Origin: Isoetes taiwanensis
Lineage: Eukaryota > Streptophyta > Lycopodiopsida > Isoetales > Isoetaceae
Assembly (NCBI GenBank): GCA_021234155.1
Contig: JAJEKV010000020.1
Span: forward strand, 7,734,563-7,798,562
DNA length: 64,000 nucleotides
Direction: 5' to 3'
Shown in pieces: positions 22,020 through 34,833 of the stretch. Numbering within the stretch: position 1 is the first letter of the stretch; each line of letters begins with the position of its first letter. The notes below the pieces were generated by a model. It saw only the letters and a list, made by a program, of their open reading frames with translations. It was not told the DNA's origin and made no database searches. The position numbers and the translations under genes are program-made.

Positions 22020-22920
22020 CAGTTTGATGGCAAACCTATTTCTGTCACAGTTTTTTCCCCAAACAACCTTCGGGGCGGCGAGGGGTTTTTTTAATCCGGA
22101 CAGTAATACGCTTGCTGCGCCTTCAGTTTGGGTCCCATAAGCCAATTGGTCTCCATGGACGATAAAAACTCTATTCTATTTTATTCTATTCTATTCTATT
22201 CTTAAAATCTCAACATGTTTTCCTCTCATCTTTAATGCAAAGAATATGAAGGGTCTAGAATTGTGCAAGCTAAACCTAAAAATATGGTTTCTCTTTTCTT
22301 CAGATAGAATCCATTCTCGCATGTCATTCCTGAAATTTTTTGAACCTTTCTTTTGTTTCATTTTTTTCCTCGAATGCACATGAAGATGCGGTCGTAAACT
22401 AGAAAGGGAATATAAAATAGAATCTCACCCATAAGAATTATGTGTGTTCAGATAAGACAATCTCCATAATACTCTCTTTTGTTTACTAGAAATTCGCACA
22501 GGGCGGCATTAGACAGCAAGATCCCTTTTTTTTTCCCTCCCTACATGTGTATGAAATCAACAGCACAATAAAATACCCCCAAGATGATGAAAACCACAAC
22601 AGTAGTGATAGCATGAAATTTGTGTAGTTAGAAAATTAGATTGCATGCATTACTTTGAATTATAATAGCACCATCATATCTAAATATGGTAGCTTGCTAT
22701 TTATAGCAGTTATATTTTTCATTTAAACGTGCACTTTTCTAGAACTCGCTCTTATCTGCATTTCGATTTGCTCACATCTTGTTTCTTGCTCTTTTACCTT
22801 CTTGATACCATCTCTTAACATTTCTATCTTTCTTGCTCCATTCTTCTCTGTGGCTACAAAGTGGACACTGCCATGAATCTCTCTTCAATCGAATGGCGCC
22901 TCCTTCGGACGTTAAAAATT
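22020..22920. other. Non-coding stretch with (TTCTA)n near 22171-22201
   Basis: A short TTCTA microsatellite, the complement of the unit at 6971, lies near its start. No genes seen. Confidence 0.4.
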
Positions 22921-22952
22921 TCTTCCTTCCTTCCTTCCTTCCTTCCTTCCTT
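22921..22952. repeat. Tetranucleotide microsatellite (TTCC)n
   Basis: Seven to eight TTCC units just upstream of the copia gag remnant. Confidence 0.95.
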
Positions 22953-23079
22953 TATTTTAAAAGAAAGGACTACTGAGATGGCGCTTCCAGATGATTCTAG
23001 AAGACAAAAATTAGTGGGAAGTTTGTTTTAGTGCAACTGATCTTTCTGATGCCACTATTCCTGGCAACATTGAAGTTGT

Positions 23080-23870
23080 AACAATGAGGCCTCTGAATCC
23101 CATATTCCCTTTGTTCCTAAAGCTTCTCATGCACTTAATCCTAAGATGCTTGAAAAAGATCGTAAGGCCCACTTGATTCTTTGTATCAGCCTCACAGATA
23201 CCCCTGCTCGATTAGTTAAAGGGCCCACCACTGCTTATGACATGCTTTGCATGTTTGATAATCATTATGCCTCAAATATTGCCAGAAATTATCTTTCTCT
23301 ACACAAAACCTTGTAAATCTTCATCTGCCTGCTGGAGAGGATGTCATGAAACATATTTGTCAACTCAAGGCTATGATTGCCATTGGTGTTGCTATCAGTA
23401 ACGATGAGAAACTTTGCCTTCTCCTTAACAGTCTGCCAACCAGTTACAAAGACCTCATCATATTAGAAGGTTCCTTTGTTGATTGTTTTGAAGGGGCTAT
23501 TGAGCATGTGAAGGTTGAAGCACTTTGTCAAGGGAATTGAAAGTCTCCCACAGATTATGTCATGGTTGTCACCATTGCAACTAAGGCCTCTTCTCAATGA
23601 CCCAGAGTGGATCGGAGAAATATCTGCTATCGATGCCATAAAACTGGCCATCTTGCCAGAGAATACAAGGCCGTTGCTCATGCTTCAATCTTGCCCAAAG
23701 CTTCTTCTCCTTCAATTGAGCAAAGCAATCTTTTTCAAGAATTATCACCTCTTCTTCCTACTCTCTCTACTCCCATTGAGTACCTATTTGATGTCACTGA
23801 ATTTGACCCTTTCTCTCCCCCTGATCTTACATCTAGACTCTGGTGCTTTGTCAGGTATGTTTAGTATGAT
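23080..23870 (+). pseudogene. Ty1/copia gag remnant with zinc knuckle
   Basis: Pieces of a copia-type gag are spread over two or three frames: LEKDRKAHLILCISLTDTPA and GPTTAYDMLCMFDNHYAS near 23145-23280 (the UBN2-like capsid region), LKAMIAIGVAISNDEKLCLL and LNSLPTSYKDLI near 23365-23460, then NICYRCHKTGHLAREY near 23616-23665. The last is a zinc knuckle CX2CX4HX4C whose final Cys is now Tyr. Just after it, in another frame, LHLDSGALSGMF matches the protease start (DSGA). RT, integrase and LTRs are not found nearby, so this is a fragment. Confidence 0.75.
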
Positions 23871-24332
23871 ACGTGTATTATATGTACTTAATGTACTAAT
23901 ACCATATTCATGTCTCTCAATTAAAAAATACTTTAAATACATTTTCTAGAAGTATAAAATACCTATTAAATACGTAAAATACATACTTTACATATAGTAT
24001 GTTAAGTACTTCCTGTAATGTTGAAACTATTAAATTTTGTATTACAATTGAAATAGTTGCAATAATAATTAATAGGAAAAGAACTTCAGGTTTTAAATAA
24101 TAAATCAGAATAAATACTATTGCGCGTTAAAGGGGAGCAAATAATAGAAATAGGAGCAAAAGGAATATTCCTCAAAGATTTCTTTTTGTTTACAAAAATG
24201 GGACTAAAATGAGGTAAAAAAGGGGACATGAAATTGTATTTTGACACACTCACCCCTCCCCCCCCCCTCCAAATCACTACTTCTTTTGTGCAAAGAGAGA
24301 ACTGACTATGTCGAAGTGATACTTTTCCTTGC
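23871..24332. other. AT-rich non-coding stretch
   Basis: No gene recognised; ends at the first of three long repeat units. Confidence 0.4.
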
Positions 24333-24338
24333 AAGTAC

Positions 24339-24372
24339 GATTTGTCTGCGTTTCGAGATAAGCAGATAAATC
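24339..24372. repeat. Hairpin at the start of unit A
   Basis: Inverted repeat: GATTTGTCTGC ... GCAGATAAATC with a 12-base loop (one mismatch here). The copies at 29459-29492 and 33825-33858 have perfect 11-bp arms. Confidence 0.85.
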
Positions 24373-24422
24373 CGCTTCCTGAGACTAGTTGACGTGTCCT
24401 CTTTAGAGTGTTCCCTTTGGAG

Positions 24423-24430
24423 TATTTAAG
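24423..24430 (+). promoter_or_regulatory. TATA-like box in unit A
   Basis: TATTTAAG follows the hairpin by about 50 bases and is repeated at the same place in unit B (29543-29550). About 30 bases downstream is a pyrimidine-rich stretch suited to a start site. This is compatible with an LTR-type promoter, but transcription is not shown. Confidence 0.4.
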
Positions 24431-27400
24431 TCTGTCTTTCTCCTTTGTCTTTATCAGCCGTTCTCAAGCCTCTCCTCATTAGGTCGCTTGTCATGTCAGA
24501 GTTTTGTGCTTGTGTGCTTTGGCTTCCCGTTATGTTGGTCTCCTCACTTACCCAGTCCCGGCAGAGGAGGCTCGATGGGTTATGTTATGTATTTCATTTT
24601 ATTTCTTGATGGCTTCTTCCCGGCTTTCTCTATTTGTTAGGTGCTGCATGTCATCATCTCAGGTTTGTTCTTGTGTCCTCCGGATGGTTTGCGCTACTCT
24701 GGGTCATGACAGCTTCGGATGTGTTTCCTTTATTCTGTATGCCTGGGTTCGTGATGCAGATTGCTTGTTCTAGTAGCTTTAGTTTTCGTATACAGAAGAT
24801 GGTTGCGGTAAGATCTTAGATAGTGGGCTTGTGCTTATTTGGCTATCGGTGCATCCTTTTTCCGCGGAGCCCATGCTTGGCTATGACCAGTCCAAGACAG
24901 TGTCAGCCCACGAAAGCTCTAGGGATGGGCTCGAGTTCATGGCCGACAGTACTTGGGCGTACTTGGGCGCTGATTCGGAGTAGCTGTTGCCGGTTGTAGT
25001 TTATGTGGTAAGTCTTCAGATTATTTTTTGTCCCTTTTGATTTGCTAACCGTGGACGCAGAGGTTGTTGGCTGCTACTTCTAGGCTTGGTCGGCAAGCTG
25101 AGCCTATGCAGACGTTTGCTAGCTTCCTGTCTCGTTCCTACATGGGCTTGCACCCTTACTTTGTTTCTTGGATTTTTAGTATTTCTTATGTTCTGCCTTC
25201 GTTGTTGTTCAGTAAGTTACAGGTCAAACTTAAGATCTAAGGAGTTGTTTGGCAGTCTGGAGCAGTTGTTTGCATTTGCAACCTTTCAAAGATTTCTGCC
25301 AGGCTCTTTTTATTTGGCTGTTTTCTTTTGCTTGAGTTCACCTCATCTTGATTTTAGCTTCCTATACTTTCTTCGTTTGTTGTCCATAATTGTTCCTCTG
25401 TTTCTATAGATTTTAAGTTGAACCTCCTTTGCATTTGGTTTTCTTACGAGGTTCCTAGATAGGGCTATGTTGGCCCACTCCTCTTTGCAACATCTACTAC
25501 AGCCGTGTCTCTATTATTTGTCCTAACTGGATGGTGGCGGAAATTTGTGTAAGGAGATAAGGGATCAGAACATACACCAGTGTTTTGCAGCCTTTTTGCT
25601 ATGAGAGATTTTAATTCAGGGCTTCTCTGTGAAGACAATCTTGTACATATTTTACATGATCCAGATCTGTTTCGTTACTTTAACATTTGGATGGAGTGAT
25701 TGCATTGCCAAAGTACCCATCTGTTTCAGCAAACGGGACCTGTTTGTGGTTTTGGTGCACAATATAAGTCTTCTTTCTCGGATAAGTCTTCTTTCTCTGT
25801 AAGTTCGTCCGGTTTTGATGGTCAGTTTTGGCTGCATCTTTTCTAGAGAGGAGATTTATTTGTAGTTTTCTATAGCCTACCACTGCGTGTTGGTGCACAT
25901 GTTAAGTCTTCCTTGTAAGTTCATCCGTATTTGATATTGAAGGTATTAGGAGGGTCAGATTTGGCTGCATCATTTCTGCATCATTTCTAGAGCTGTCTGT
26001 GTTATATATGATTGAAAACTCTTGATGTGTTCTGCCTTCTATCAGTCTATCTATTTCCAACTTTGAATCCTTTCTAGCATGTTATCTAAATACCTAGGCT
26101 TGTACATTTTGTTTAAATGTTTCAAGTAGGAAGGCATCGCAATAATCTACTGATGAATTATTTTCATATAAGCTGCATTAGTTGGATGGGTATGCGTGCC
26201 ACATTTTTAGACAGTTGCCATGGATATTGTGCTGCAATTTTCAGCTGCGGAGGGTTGCAGATCCAGGAGCTTTTAGATCTCTCTTTGGGAAGTTTTGAGA
26301 AGATGTTTTCACCTTAGACTATATGTGGGCTCGTGTATGCGGTGTTTTTTGCAGTATGACTCTTATGTTGAGACTTTTATGTACATCGAGATTCTGCAAT
26401 GGCAAAATTCAATCCTATGGAAGCTGGTTTAAGCATTTTCCCAGTGCATTTCATTAAGCTCCAATGGCTCCCCATTGCATGTATCACAAAGCTGTACAAG
26501 GAATTCTACTTTGTGCGGACAACCCATGTTACTTTGACAATGTTCGGGCTGTCCATCTAGGCTGTAAGTAATGGTTGTAGTTTGTGGTACTGCGTATGCC
26601 TTTTTATCAGTGCATTCCTCTTGACCAGTTTGATCCTTTGAATCATTAGTGCTATTTATTTCCTGTTAACATACCAGTTTGATCCTTTGAATCGTTGGTG
26701 CTGTTTATTTCCAGTTAACATTTTCATGTATACTCTCACCTAGTTGATAGTTTGTGTATACCCCTTTTATAACTAGCATGGTTGTCTGTCCTCGTACCAT
26801 TGCACTGGCTGATTGTATCCCCATACACAACCTTTGCATTTCCCTTTGGCGGTAGCCTTACTTGCCATTGCTTGCATTTTCAAGGCCATGATATTCTAGT
26901 TGGCCTTTGTAGTACTAATCCTTTTCACTGTGTTGTTGATTAGTAGTCTTGCAGTTCTTGTCTTTGTAGTAGATGCATTTTTAGCTTGTAGATTTTTTAT
27001 TTATGTCTTGTCTGGGTATGTGCCGATATCTTACCTTTTTGTGCAGTCTCACATGGTATACCTTGTTGTCTAATGCCCATCCGATGCCTTCCTTTGTTAT
27101 TTTAGCCATTTGCACTGGTTCCATGCCATTTTGATGTTCCATATGGAACTGGTGACTTTAGTTGTTACAACCTTCTTTGCAATTTATAGTTTGCATGACC
27201 GGTGCATTGCATTTTTATGTAGCTATCATTTTTTTGTTGGTTACCCCTTGTTGGGGGTAGCTCTAGTTTATCATGCGGAATAGACCTTGAGGTAGACTTT
27301 TATAGGTTCATACACTAACATGGATCGTGCCGCGTGTGTGCCTTAGGCTTGGGAATGGGTATGTCTTCTTTAGACCCGTACGTGAGTTGCTTTATTGTCT

Positions 27401-29452
27401 ACAGATGTCCTGAATCTTGCTATCGAGCTTGGTTGTTTTGTATATCAGTCCATGGTGGTGTGGTGCTTTAGAGTTGCTTTTTTGGTATGACACATGCATT
27501 GATTCTTAGGTGGTCGCTATTGACCTCTATTAGGGGTATTTTTCTATTATGGTATCTATGTTCTTGGGCTAGTCTATATATTTTGCCTATGTTCATTTCA
27601 TTTGAATCGAGTTGCTACCTTTTTCGTTTGTTCTCTTGGCATGTTTTGCGAGTTGTATGGCCTTCTTTACCTCTCAAGTTGTTTCTTTCTACAGATTGGT
27701 CTAGTGGCATAGGACCACTCGCATTCCAAAGTATAGGTGTTTGTATCTATCCTAAGTTGCCTTTTTATGTGGAGCGACCTAGTTGCAAGGTTTAGTTTTT
27801 CTTATGCGCATCTTGTATCACCTATTTGTAGGGCACGAGCTTTGTGGTTTCTGGACCCCTGTCTATTAATTGTTTTTCGTTGACTCACACATTTAAGGTT
27901 CGCGCCTTAGGGTTGCTATTAGTCATGACTCATCTTATGTGATGGCTTTGTTTAGCTTCTAGCTGTGCTCATATTCTTTGAGTTGATCTGCATTAATAGC
28001 TTTGCTGCTCTAGGTTGTCTTTCTTGTAGAGTCTTAGTTTTAATATATTTGGATCTTCTAGACCTTCGGTAGGTTGGTTTTTGCATCTTTGCCATTTGGT
28101 TATACTCGATCTTCAAAAGGTGAATATTGGCATATGGTCTTTGATGTGTACTATGTAGCATTACTCATTTGTATGCTTCACAGTTTTATCTAGTTTGCCA
28201 TTTGTTATTAAGTTAGTCCCTTGTAAAGTTTGAAGACATCCAGTTTCTCTCTTTACAAGAGTTGGTTGGTCTGTGTAAGTTTAATTGGATGCCTTTAGCT
28301 TAATGTTAGCATTGCAACTTTGGAAGGACGCTTGTTAGTTGGGCACTATAGTTAGTAGTTTCCCAAGTTTGCTAATGGTTTTTATGGGCTAGGTTCATTT
28401 AGCTAGCATGTTATAGATCTTGCAATTTTGTACCTGTCAGTTTGAGTCGTGTCCACGTGTTCTCATGGGCTAGTTGACCTTGGTTGACCTTTGTGCCGGT
28501 CTCAAGCCTTGCTTCTGCCTTTCTATTACTCACATGCCTTCATCCTTGTGTAGTGTTGTGTTCACGTCTTATCAGTTTTGGTGCATGCTAGCCTTTCTCC
28601 TTGCTTTGTTTTGAGTCGGTTTTTGGGTATTTTACGGGGGCATATAGCTTGATTCTCTCTTTCCTTGGCCTCTTCCTTCGTTTTTTTACTAGCCTTTGCA
28701 TGCTTTAATTTGTGCATAATTTGTTGGGGGTGTTTAGGATGTGTACTTGCTTAAGCTTCTGTTTTGCCTTTCTCAAACTATGTCCTTTTGGATGCATAGC
28801 TCAGTTTTGTAGATTTTGGTCTGTGTGGTGTTTTGAGTACGCTTTGAGTTGCACTGATCTCGTTTCTATTTTGGTGCTGTATTATTCTAGAGCTTGGTAG
28901 TCTTAGGCCTTGTGAAGTTTGGAGCTTTGCTGCTCTTATTCAAGTGGTATTAGACTGGTAGTTTTGTGCTCTTAACGAATTTTACATGTCTTCTTTTGTA
29001 CTTGCTCTCTTGCAGTTGGAGGTTGTATGTGAATTCCTTTGGCTTTTTAGCATTTGTTCCATCTCTATTTTGGTGTTCCTTTTGTGCTATTAGTTGTTGG
29101 GACCTGCTTTGTGTACCCCTCTCAATGTCTTGCTGCTTTTTCCCTGCTCCTTTTGTATGTATGAGTGGCTTCGAACCTTTAGGTTAGCTTGCATGCACTC
29201 GTTAGTTGTCTTTATTTCATTTTGTGTGCTTATTGATTCTCTTTGGTTCATTCGTCGTGCTTCGTTCCACTTTAAAGTTTAGAGATGAGATCCGTGCTCG
29301 TTTCTCTTCCCTTATCTACGCTGTCATGGTTGCATTGGGCATCTTGGTTGCTACCTAGCATTCTAGATGCAAGGACGTGGTCACTATTTGGTTGTACTGC
29401 CTCTTTTTTCAGCATGGTTGTTGGTTCGTGTTGGAGTTCAACTAGGCTCTAG

Positions 29453-32400
29453 AAGTACGATTTATCTGCGTTTCGAGATAAGCAGATAAATCCGCTTCTT
29501 GAGGCTAGTTGACGTGTCCTCTTTAGAGTGTTCCCTTTGGAGTATTTAAGTCTGTCTTTCTCCTTTTGTCTTTATCAGCCGTTCTCAAGCCTCTCCTCAT
29601 TAGGTCGCTTGCCCCCCCTCCCACCCCCTTGTGCCTTTGGGCTCCTAGTATTTTTAGATAGTTTCTTGTTTGGTCATTTTGTTCTCTGCCCTCATTTCTT
29701 TGTTCTTTCTAGGAAGTAGCTTCTAGTACTCTTGTTCTTAATAATCTTGAGCCCTCGTGCAGTAACTTATAGTCCTGGTGCTAAGTATTTGATATTGCGG
29801 TGATTCTCTTTCGTGATTGGTGGTTTTTTTGTTGGGATGCCAATGAGAGGATGGCTCTCGTGTCGGGCAGTAGAGGAGGTGTGGATTTTTTGTGGTGGCC
29901 TTTCGCTTCGTGAGTATTTGCCCTCGTGCCTGGGTTAGAGGCCTTGTGCCTAGTGGATGTTGCTTTTGGTGGTTTTGCATGAGCGTTCGCCCTCGTGCCG
30001 AGATTTGGTGGCCCTCGTGCTTGGGTTAGGGCCCTCATGCCCCATGGGTTGCATTTGGTGGTTTTTGCAGGTTACAGGTTGAGGTCAATTGGCATAGTTG
30101 CATGTATCCCCATGTTTGGTTGGCTTGCAGATGGATGGCCTTTGTAGGCATGACGCGCCTCGCGGAGTTGGGTGGTTCTTAGGATGAGTCGATGTTCCTC
30201 TCGAGTTTTATAAACTCTTATGCTGTTGGCGTCATTGGTTTGTGAACAACGGAGTTGCGAAAGCTTGTTCCATTATTACCTTGTAGTCCACTATACGAGT
30301 TTGTCAGGGTACTTGATTATACTGTACACCCAAAAAGGCCGGTGGGCATGAGGGATTTTGTTGGAAGTGTTCTAAGAATATGTTGTCCTGTTGCCCTGTT
30401 TTTTTCCAAGTGCCGATTGGTCTGTATCCCTTTCCTGGAGTTTTGCTTGGTAGCTCTCAAACATATGTGCAGTGCGCTATCGTCGTAAGGAGTCTAGGAC
30501 TCACGAAGACTAGGATTGACGTTTATTTTTTGGGAACGTTCCTTTGCTACGTAGTTGCCGTGCTGTCGTGTTCGTACGAGGTAAAGTTTTATCCGCTCTC
30601 TAGCAAGATGCAAAATTTGTATTGTTGTTGCCACTGATCCATGAACTCTAGCAGCGTTAACACAATGTTTCGGAGTATATTGTCTTTCACTCGCAGATAG
30701 GGCCTTGAGTGCTGCATCAAGTATATGGTTCCAGGGACTGTTTTATGTCACCCATTGGTGCTCAGGCTTCTAGCAGCTGTAATGCAGATGCTTTAATTGC
30801 AATCATTAGTTTTTGTTGTTTGGTATGTGTTGAAGTCACACTGTACTCAACCTTAGAGGGTGGTATTTTCATTGAATTTTTGTCTAGCTATATATTCACT
30901 TTGATGGCTTTGATGTCATGTAGTGCACATCTTTAGTTTTGCAGCTCGTGAGGCTTTCATCACAAGCTGGACAAGTATTAATTTCAGTATTTGTGGTTTC
31001 AAAGTTATAGTTGTGCGCATTTTTAGACCTGCTTGTACTGGAGCATGACCCTGGTACTGCGGCTTGTTTAAGTGGGAATCGTCAATGGAGGCATTTTTGG
31101 GCACCATGTATAAGCAGTTTGCTTGGTACATTTTAGTGAACACATCTTTGGCATTGCCATGAACTGTACAAGAAGGGTGTCTCGGGAATTTTGATGGTCT
31201 AGATTGCAATTGTTTCAGCTTGATAAGTTCCTAGCTTCCATCTGTGGTGTAATTGAACATTCGTATTTTGAGGCCTCTGACCTAGTGTTTGAAATAGATA
31301 TGCAATTTGTGTAGCCGGACCTAGTTTTGAACAGATATAGAATCTATGTGGGGCATATGATTTTGTCATCGCATTTTAGTATTTTATAGCGTACGCCAGT
31401 TGGTTAAACAATTTCACTTAACCCGTGACCCACTTCTAGATTCCTTTTGTGTTGTGTATTCCCATTTAACATTCACGTCTATGCTGCAAGAATCAACACA
31501 TTCACTATGCTAGTATCATTTGTGTTGGCACTAATGTTAATATCCATGTATTACGTTGCATTCTCTTGGATTAGCTGCGATTCACTTACCCCCTTTTAAG
31601 TCCTTCACGTTCGGATTTGGAGTTCGTTCTTTTTATTAGATTCATAGTCTTGCATTTTACAGATTCATAGACATCATGTGCTTGGTCCTCTCATTTTTCT
31701 TTTGTAAGGAGTACATAGTCTATTTAGAAGGTTAGACGTGGCCTTCTGAGCTTAGGTCTTTAGGCGTTTTTAGTTATTGCATATTTGGTTGGCCGGCGCA
31801 ACAACCATTGAGCCTTTTCTAAGTTGGGTTTTTTTGTACAAGAGTTTGGTTTAGTTTGTCTTTCGCGTTCTTATTGTCCTATTTAGTCCCTCTTTCCTAT
31901 TTTCTGGCTTCTACAATCTTACATGGAGTTTACATGCTATGTTTAGTTTTGAGGTTGGACGTTTTGAGCTGGCGCACCGACCGTCGAGCCTTTACTAAGT
32001 TGGGTTTTTTTGTACAAGAGTTTGGTTTAGTTTGTCTCTAGCGTTCTTATGGTTCTATTTAGTTCCTCTTTCCTATTTTCTGGCTTCTACAATCTTACAT
32101 GCTTTGAGGTTGGACGTTTGAGCTCACGCTTTTATGCATTCTACAGATGGTATGGTTGGAGCAAGGACCATTGAGTCTTTATGGAGTTGGAATTTTTCTA
32201 TACATGTCTTTATTGCCGTATGTTGGTTATGGTTACTTGGTGTTGGCACCATTTTTATTGTGGCTGTAGCCTCTGATTTATTATCCATGCCTTACTTTGC
32301 ATTTCTCTTAGTCTCTAACCTTTGTGTGCAGTTCATCTTAATTGGGTCTAAGTTTTTGGTGTTAGTTTGAAGTTCGTGTAGTACTCACCCATGTAACACT

Positions 32401-33818
32401 TGGAGGGATGAGCACTTGCTTTAATGATGCGTCAAATTGGTTGTACGTCTGTGGTTTGAGGTGTTTTACATGCTTCGTTGGCCTTGTTGGCACTATAGAC
32501 GTAGAGGCATGTATAGTCTTCATTGTCCCCTCTGTTTTATGTGTCTTGTTGCTCTCAAGCCATGCATAATCCTGCTTTTTCCCTTGGTCAGTCTAGAGGT
32601 TTGTTACGTTTCTGAAGTCGTTTGGTTGTTTTCCAACAGTGTTAGCTTACTTCTATGGTTCTTTAGGCCTAATTTTGCTAGCATGATATGGTTCTTGCAG
32701 TTTTGCACCTGTCAATTTTCAAGCCTTGTTCATGTCTCTCATGATTGCTTTCGAATACCATTTTACTTTGGTTCATAGTTATTCCAGTTGTGTGGTGGTT
32801 CATGTAAGATCTCTCAGACTAGTTGTCTTTTGAGCCTTGCTTTCACCTTTGTTCATTCTTTTCTTGTGGGCTAGACTACCTATTATAAGGGTTGACGTTC
32901 GTGCATGGTTGGTCAGTTTGGGTCCTGCTTTCAATCATTCCTTAGTCATATCATTGTTTAATCATTTTCTTTGTTCAAATTGGGTAGGGCAAAGTTGATG
33001 AACCATGCTTCTATTTTAGGTGGCTTACACGTTTACATAGTTGATGGTTGCATTTATTCGTTTGGATGGGTTAGGTTATTGTTTTACCGGTCATACCCTT
33101 GTTCGTTGTTAAGTTTGTCAGACTCCTGGTCGCAATTTTATGAGATATGGCATCGCTTCGCCCTCATGCCTTGCATGTTGTTGCCAAGATTGTTAGGTTT
33201 GCTGACATGACTTTCCTTTGCCTTCTTCTTTCTTCATAGTAGTTGATTGTTACATGCTTAGTCTGGGAGGGTATAATTTGGTGCTTTGGGATAGCATTCC
33301 TTATGGTATTGTTTGGTGTTTTTAAAGCGTATTTGTGAGTTTTGTGTTTGGCATGCGTCTTCAATTGGTATTGCTTAGCCAGGGCTTGGGGAGTGATTTG
33401 CATTTTGTAGTGCTTCATGGCGGGCCTCTTTTATAGGTGAATTTCTTCAATTTTGAGTCGTTGGATTTTTTCGATTCTTGTTTCAATCCTATCTTTTTAT
33501 TTTCTCTGCTCCCCTTGCTTTAGTGTGGCATTGCACCCTTACTTTCTCTTGCAGGCTCTATATAGTTATTCGTCTTGGTGTTTTCATCTTCCTGACAACC
33601 CTTGGGTCATTTCTTTCTTGCATAGATTTGGTCGTCAGGCTTCATTTAGCTTTAGAGTTTAGAAATCTTTGTTGTACCGTTTCCCACACTGCCAAGGTTA
33701 CATCATAGCCTCGTAGCTGTAGCGATGTGGTCACCGTTTAGTCGATTCTTTTGCTGTTTTCTGCCTCTTTTGTTCAGCATGGTTGTTGGTCTGTGTTTGG
33801 AGTTCAACTAGACTCTAG
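29453..33818 (+). repeat. Long T-rich non-coding repeat, unit B (about 4.4 kb)
   Basis: Same start hairpin, TATA-like box and terminal word as unit A. The first 600 bases include several copies of 'gccctcgtgc' (29750-30040), a feature shared with unit C. The 3' third is recognisably related to unit A. It contains an internal direct duplication at 31812-32100. No gene is found in it. Confidence 0.6.
31812..32100. repeat. Local direct duplication, about 113 bp, 175 bp apart
   Basis: Copies at 31812-31924 and 31987-32100 share 'aagttgggtttttttgtaca', 'agagtttggtttagtttgtc' and 'tcctattttctggcttctac' with few changes. Confidence 0.9.
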
Positions 33819-34675
33819 AAGTACGATTTATCTGCGTTTTGAGATAAGCAGATAAATCCGCTTCTTGAGGCTAGTTGACAGGTTCCCTCTACAGTATTTA
33901 TGTCTGGTGCCCCCTCCTTTGTCGTTATCAGCCGTTGTTGAGCCTGTCCCCTTAGGTCGCTTGTCCCACCCCCCACCCTCTTGTGCCTTTGGGCCTTTTA
34001 TAGTTCGGCCTTTAATCCTCGACTGTTCGTATTTGGTCACTTGCTTTCATTTCTCTGTTCTTACTTGGAGGTAGCCCTAGTCGTGTATTGTGGGTGATCT
34101 TGAATCCTCGTGCAATGATTGTTGGCCCTTGTGCCTAGTCTTGATTTTGTAGTGGCTCTCTTTCATGAGTGGTCGCCCCTTTTTTTGGCGTGCTTTTATG
34201 TTCAGGTCTTTCTTTCATTCAGGGATTTAGTGTTGTTGTGATGGTCCTCGTTCCAGAGTAATATTTGCCCTCGCGCCAGGTAGTAGGAAAGATGTGGATG
34301 CAGTGGTGACTCTTGTGATTTGAGTTTTTGGTCCTCATGCTAGCGTTTTGGCGGCCCTCGTGCCTAGAGAAGGGCCTTTGTGGTCCGTGGATGTTGGATT
34401 GGTGGTTTTGCAGGTTATAGGTAGAGAAGGGCCTTTGTGGTCCGTGGATGTTGGATTGGTGGTTTTGCAGGTTATAGGTCGAGGTCGATTGTTATGAATG
34501 TGCTGGTCGTCATGGTGGTTTTCTTCGGGAGTGGCTCCTTATGCCAGCATAGAGTTCAAGGCTTCCATATTTGTTTAAAGATCGATGTGGAGACGTCATT
34601 TGCGAGTTTTGCAAGGATCTTGACATGTTGGGAGCATGGTTGTTGGTTCGTGTTGGAGTTCAACTAGGCTCTAGA
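33819..34675 (+). repeat. Short copy of the long repeat, unit C (about 0.86 kb)
   Basis: It keeps the start hairpin (33825-33858), the early 'cttgtgcctttgggc' and 'ccctcgtgcc' words and the exact terminal word (34633-34675). It lacks about 3.5-4 kb of the middle. It is most simply an internal deletion product. Confidence 0.65.
34365..34478. repeat. Perfect 57-bp tandem duplication
   Basis: Units 34365-34421 and 34422-34478 both read 'tagagaagggcctttgtggt' to 'gcaggttatagg' without differences. Confidence 0.95.
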
Positions 34676-34833
34676 ACTAGAATTTTCCTGAAGTACGTTT
34701 TTAGAGAGAACCTCCAATTTAAAGGAATATAACTTTTCACAAAAAATTGAAGTGGTCTGTAACTGAAATTGTAGTATTTTTCAAAATTGAAGATAAAATC
34801 TTTATATTCACATACAAAATTTACAATCTTTTC

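Larger units (their letters stand above)
24333..29452 (+). repeat. Long T-rich non-coding repeat, unit A (about 5.1 kb)
   Basis: It starts with 'aagtacgatttgtctgcg' and a hairpin, and ends with 'agcatggttgttggttcgtg' and 'gagttcaactaggctctaga' (29411-29453). The same start and end recur in units B and C, so they lie head to tail. Interior words shared with unit B, such as 'gcaattttgtacctgtcag' near 28420 and 'agcatgttatag' near 28400, show that the bodies are related but diverged. The plus strand is visibly rich in T and poor in A and C. No open frame carries a known domain. It may be a LARD-like or very long LTR-like element, or a long tandem repeat. Confidence 0.6.

Noticed and set aside
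21740..22145. Open frames of dipeptide repeats (Asn-Thr, Lys-Tyr, Ile-Cys, Tyr-Leu) on both strands
   Set aside because: They are translations of the (TATTTG)n array and carry no coding signal.
24333..34675. Many plus-strand open frames of 60-113 codons in the T-rich units
   Set aside because: T-rich sequence gives Phe/Leu/Cys-rich frames by chance; none is shared in frame between units A and B.
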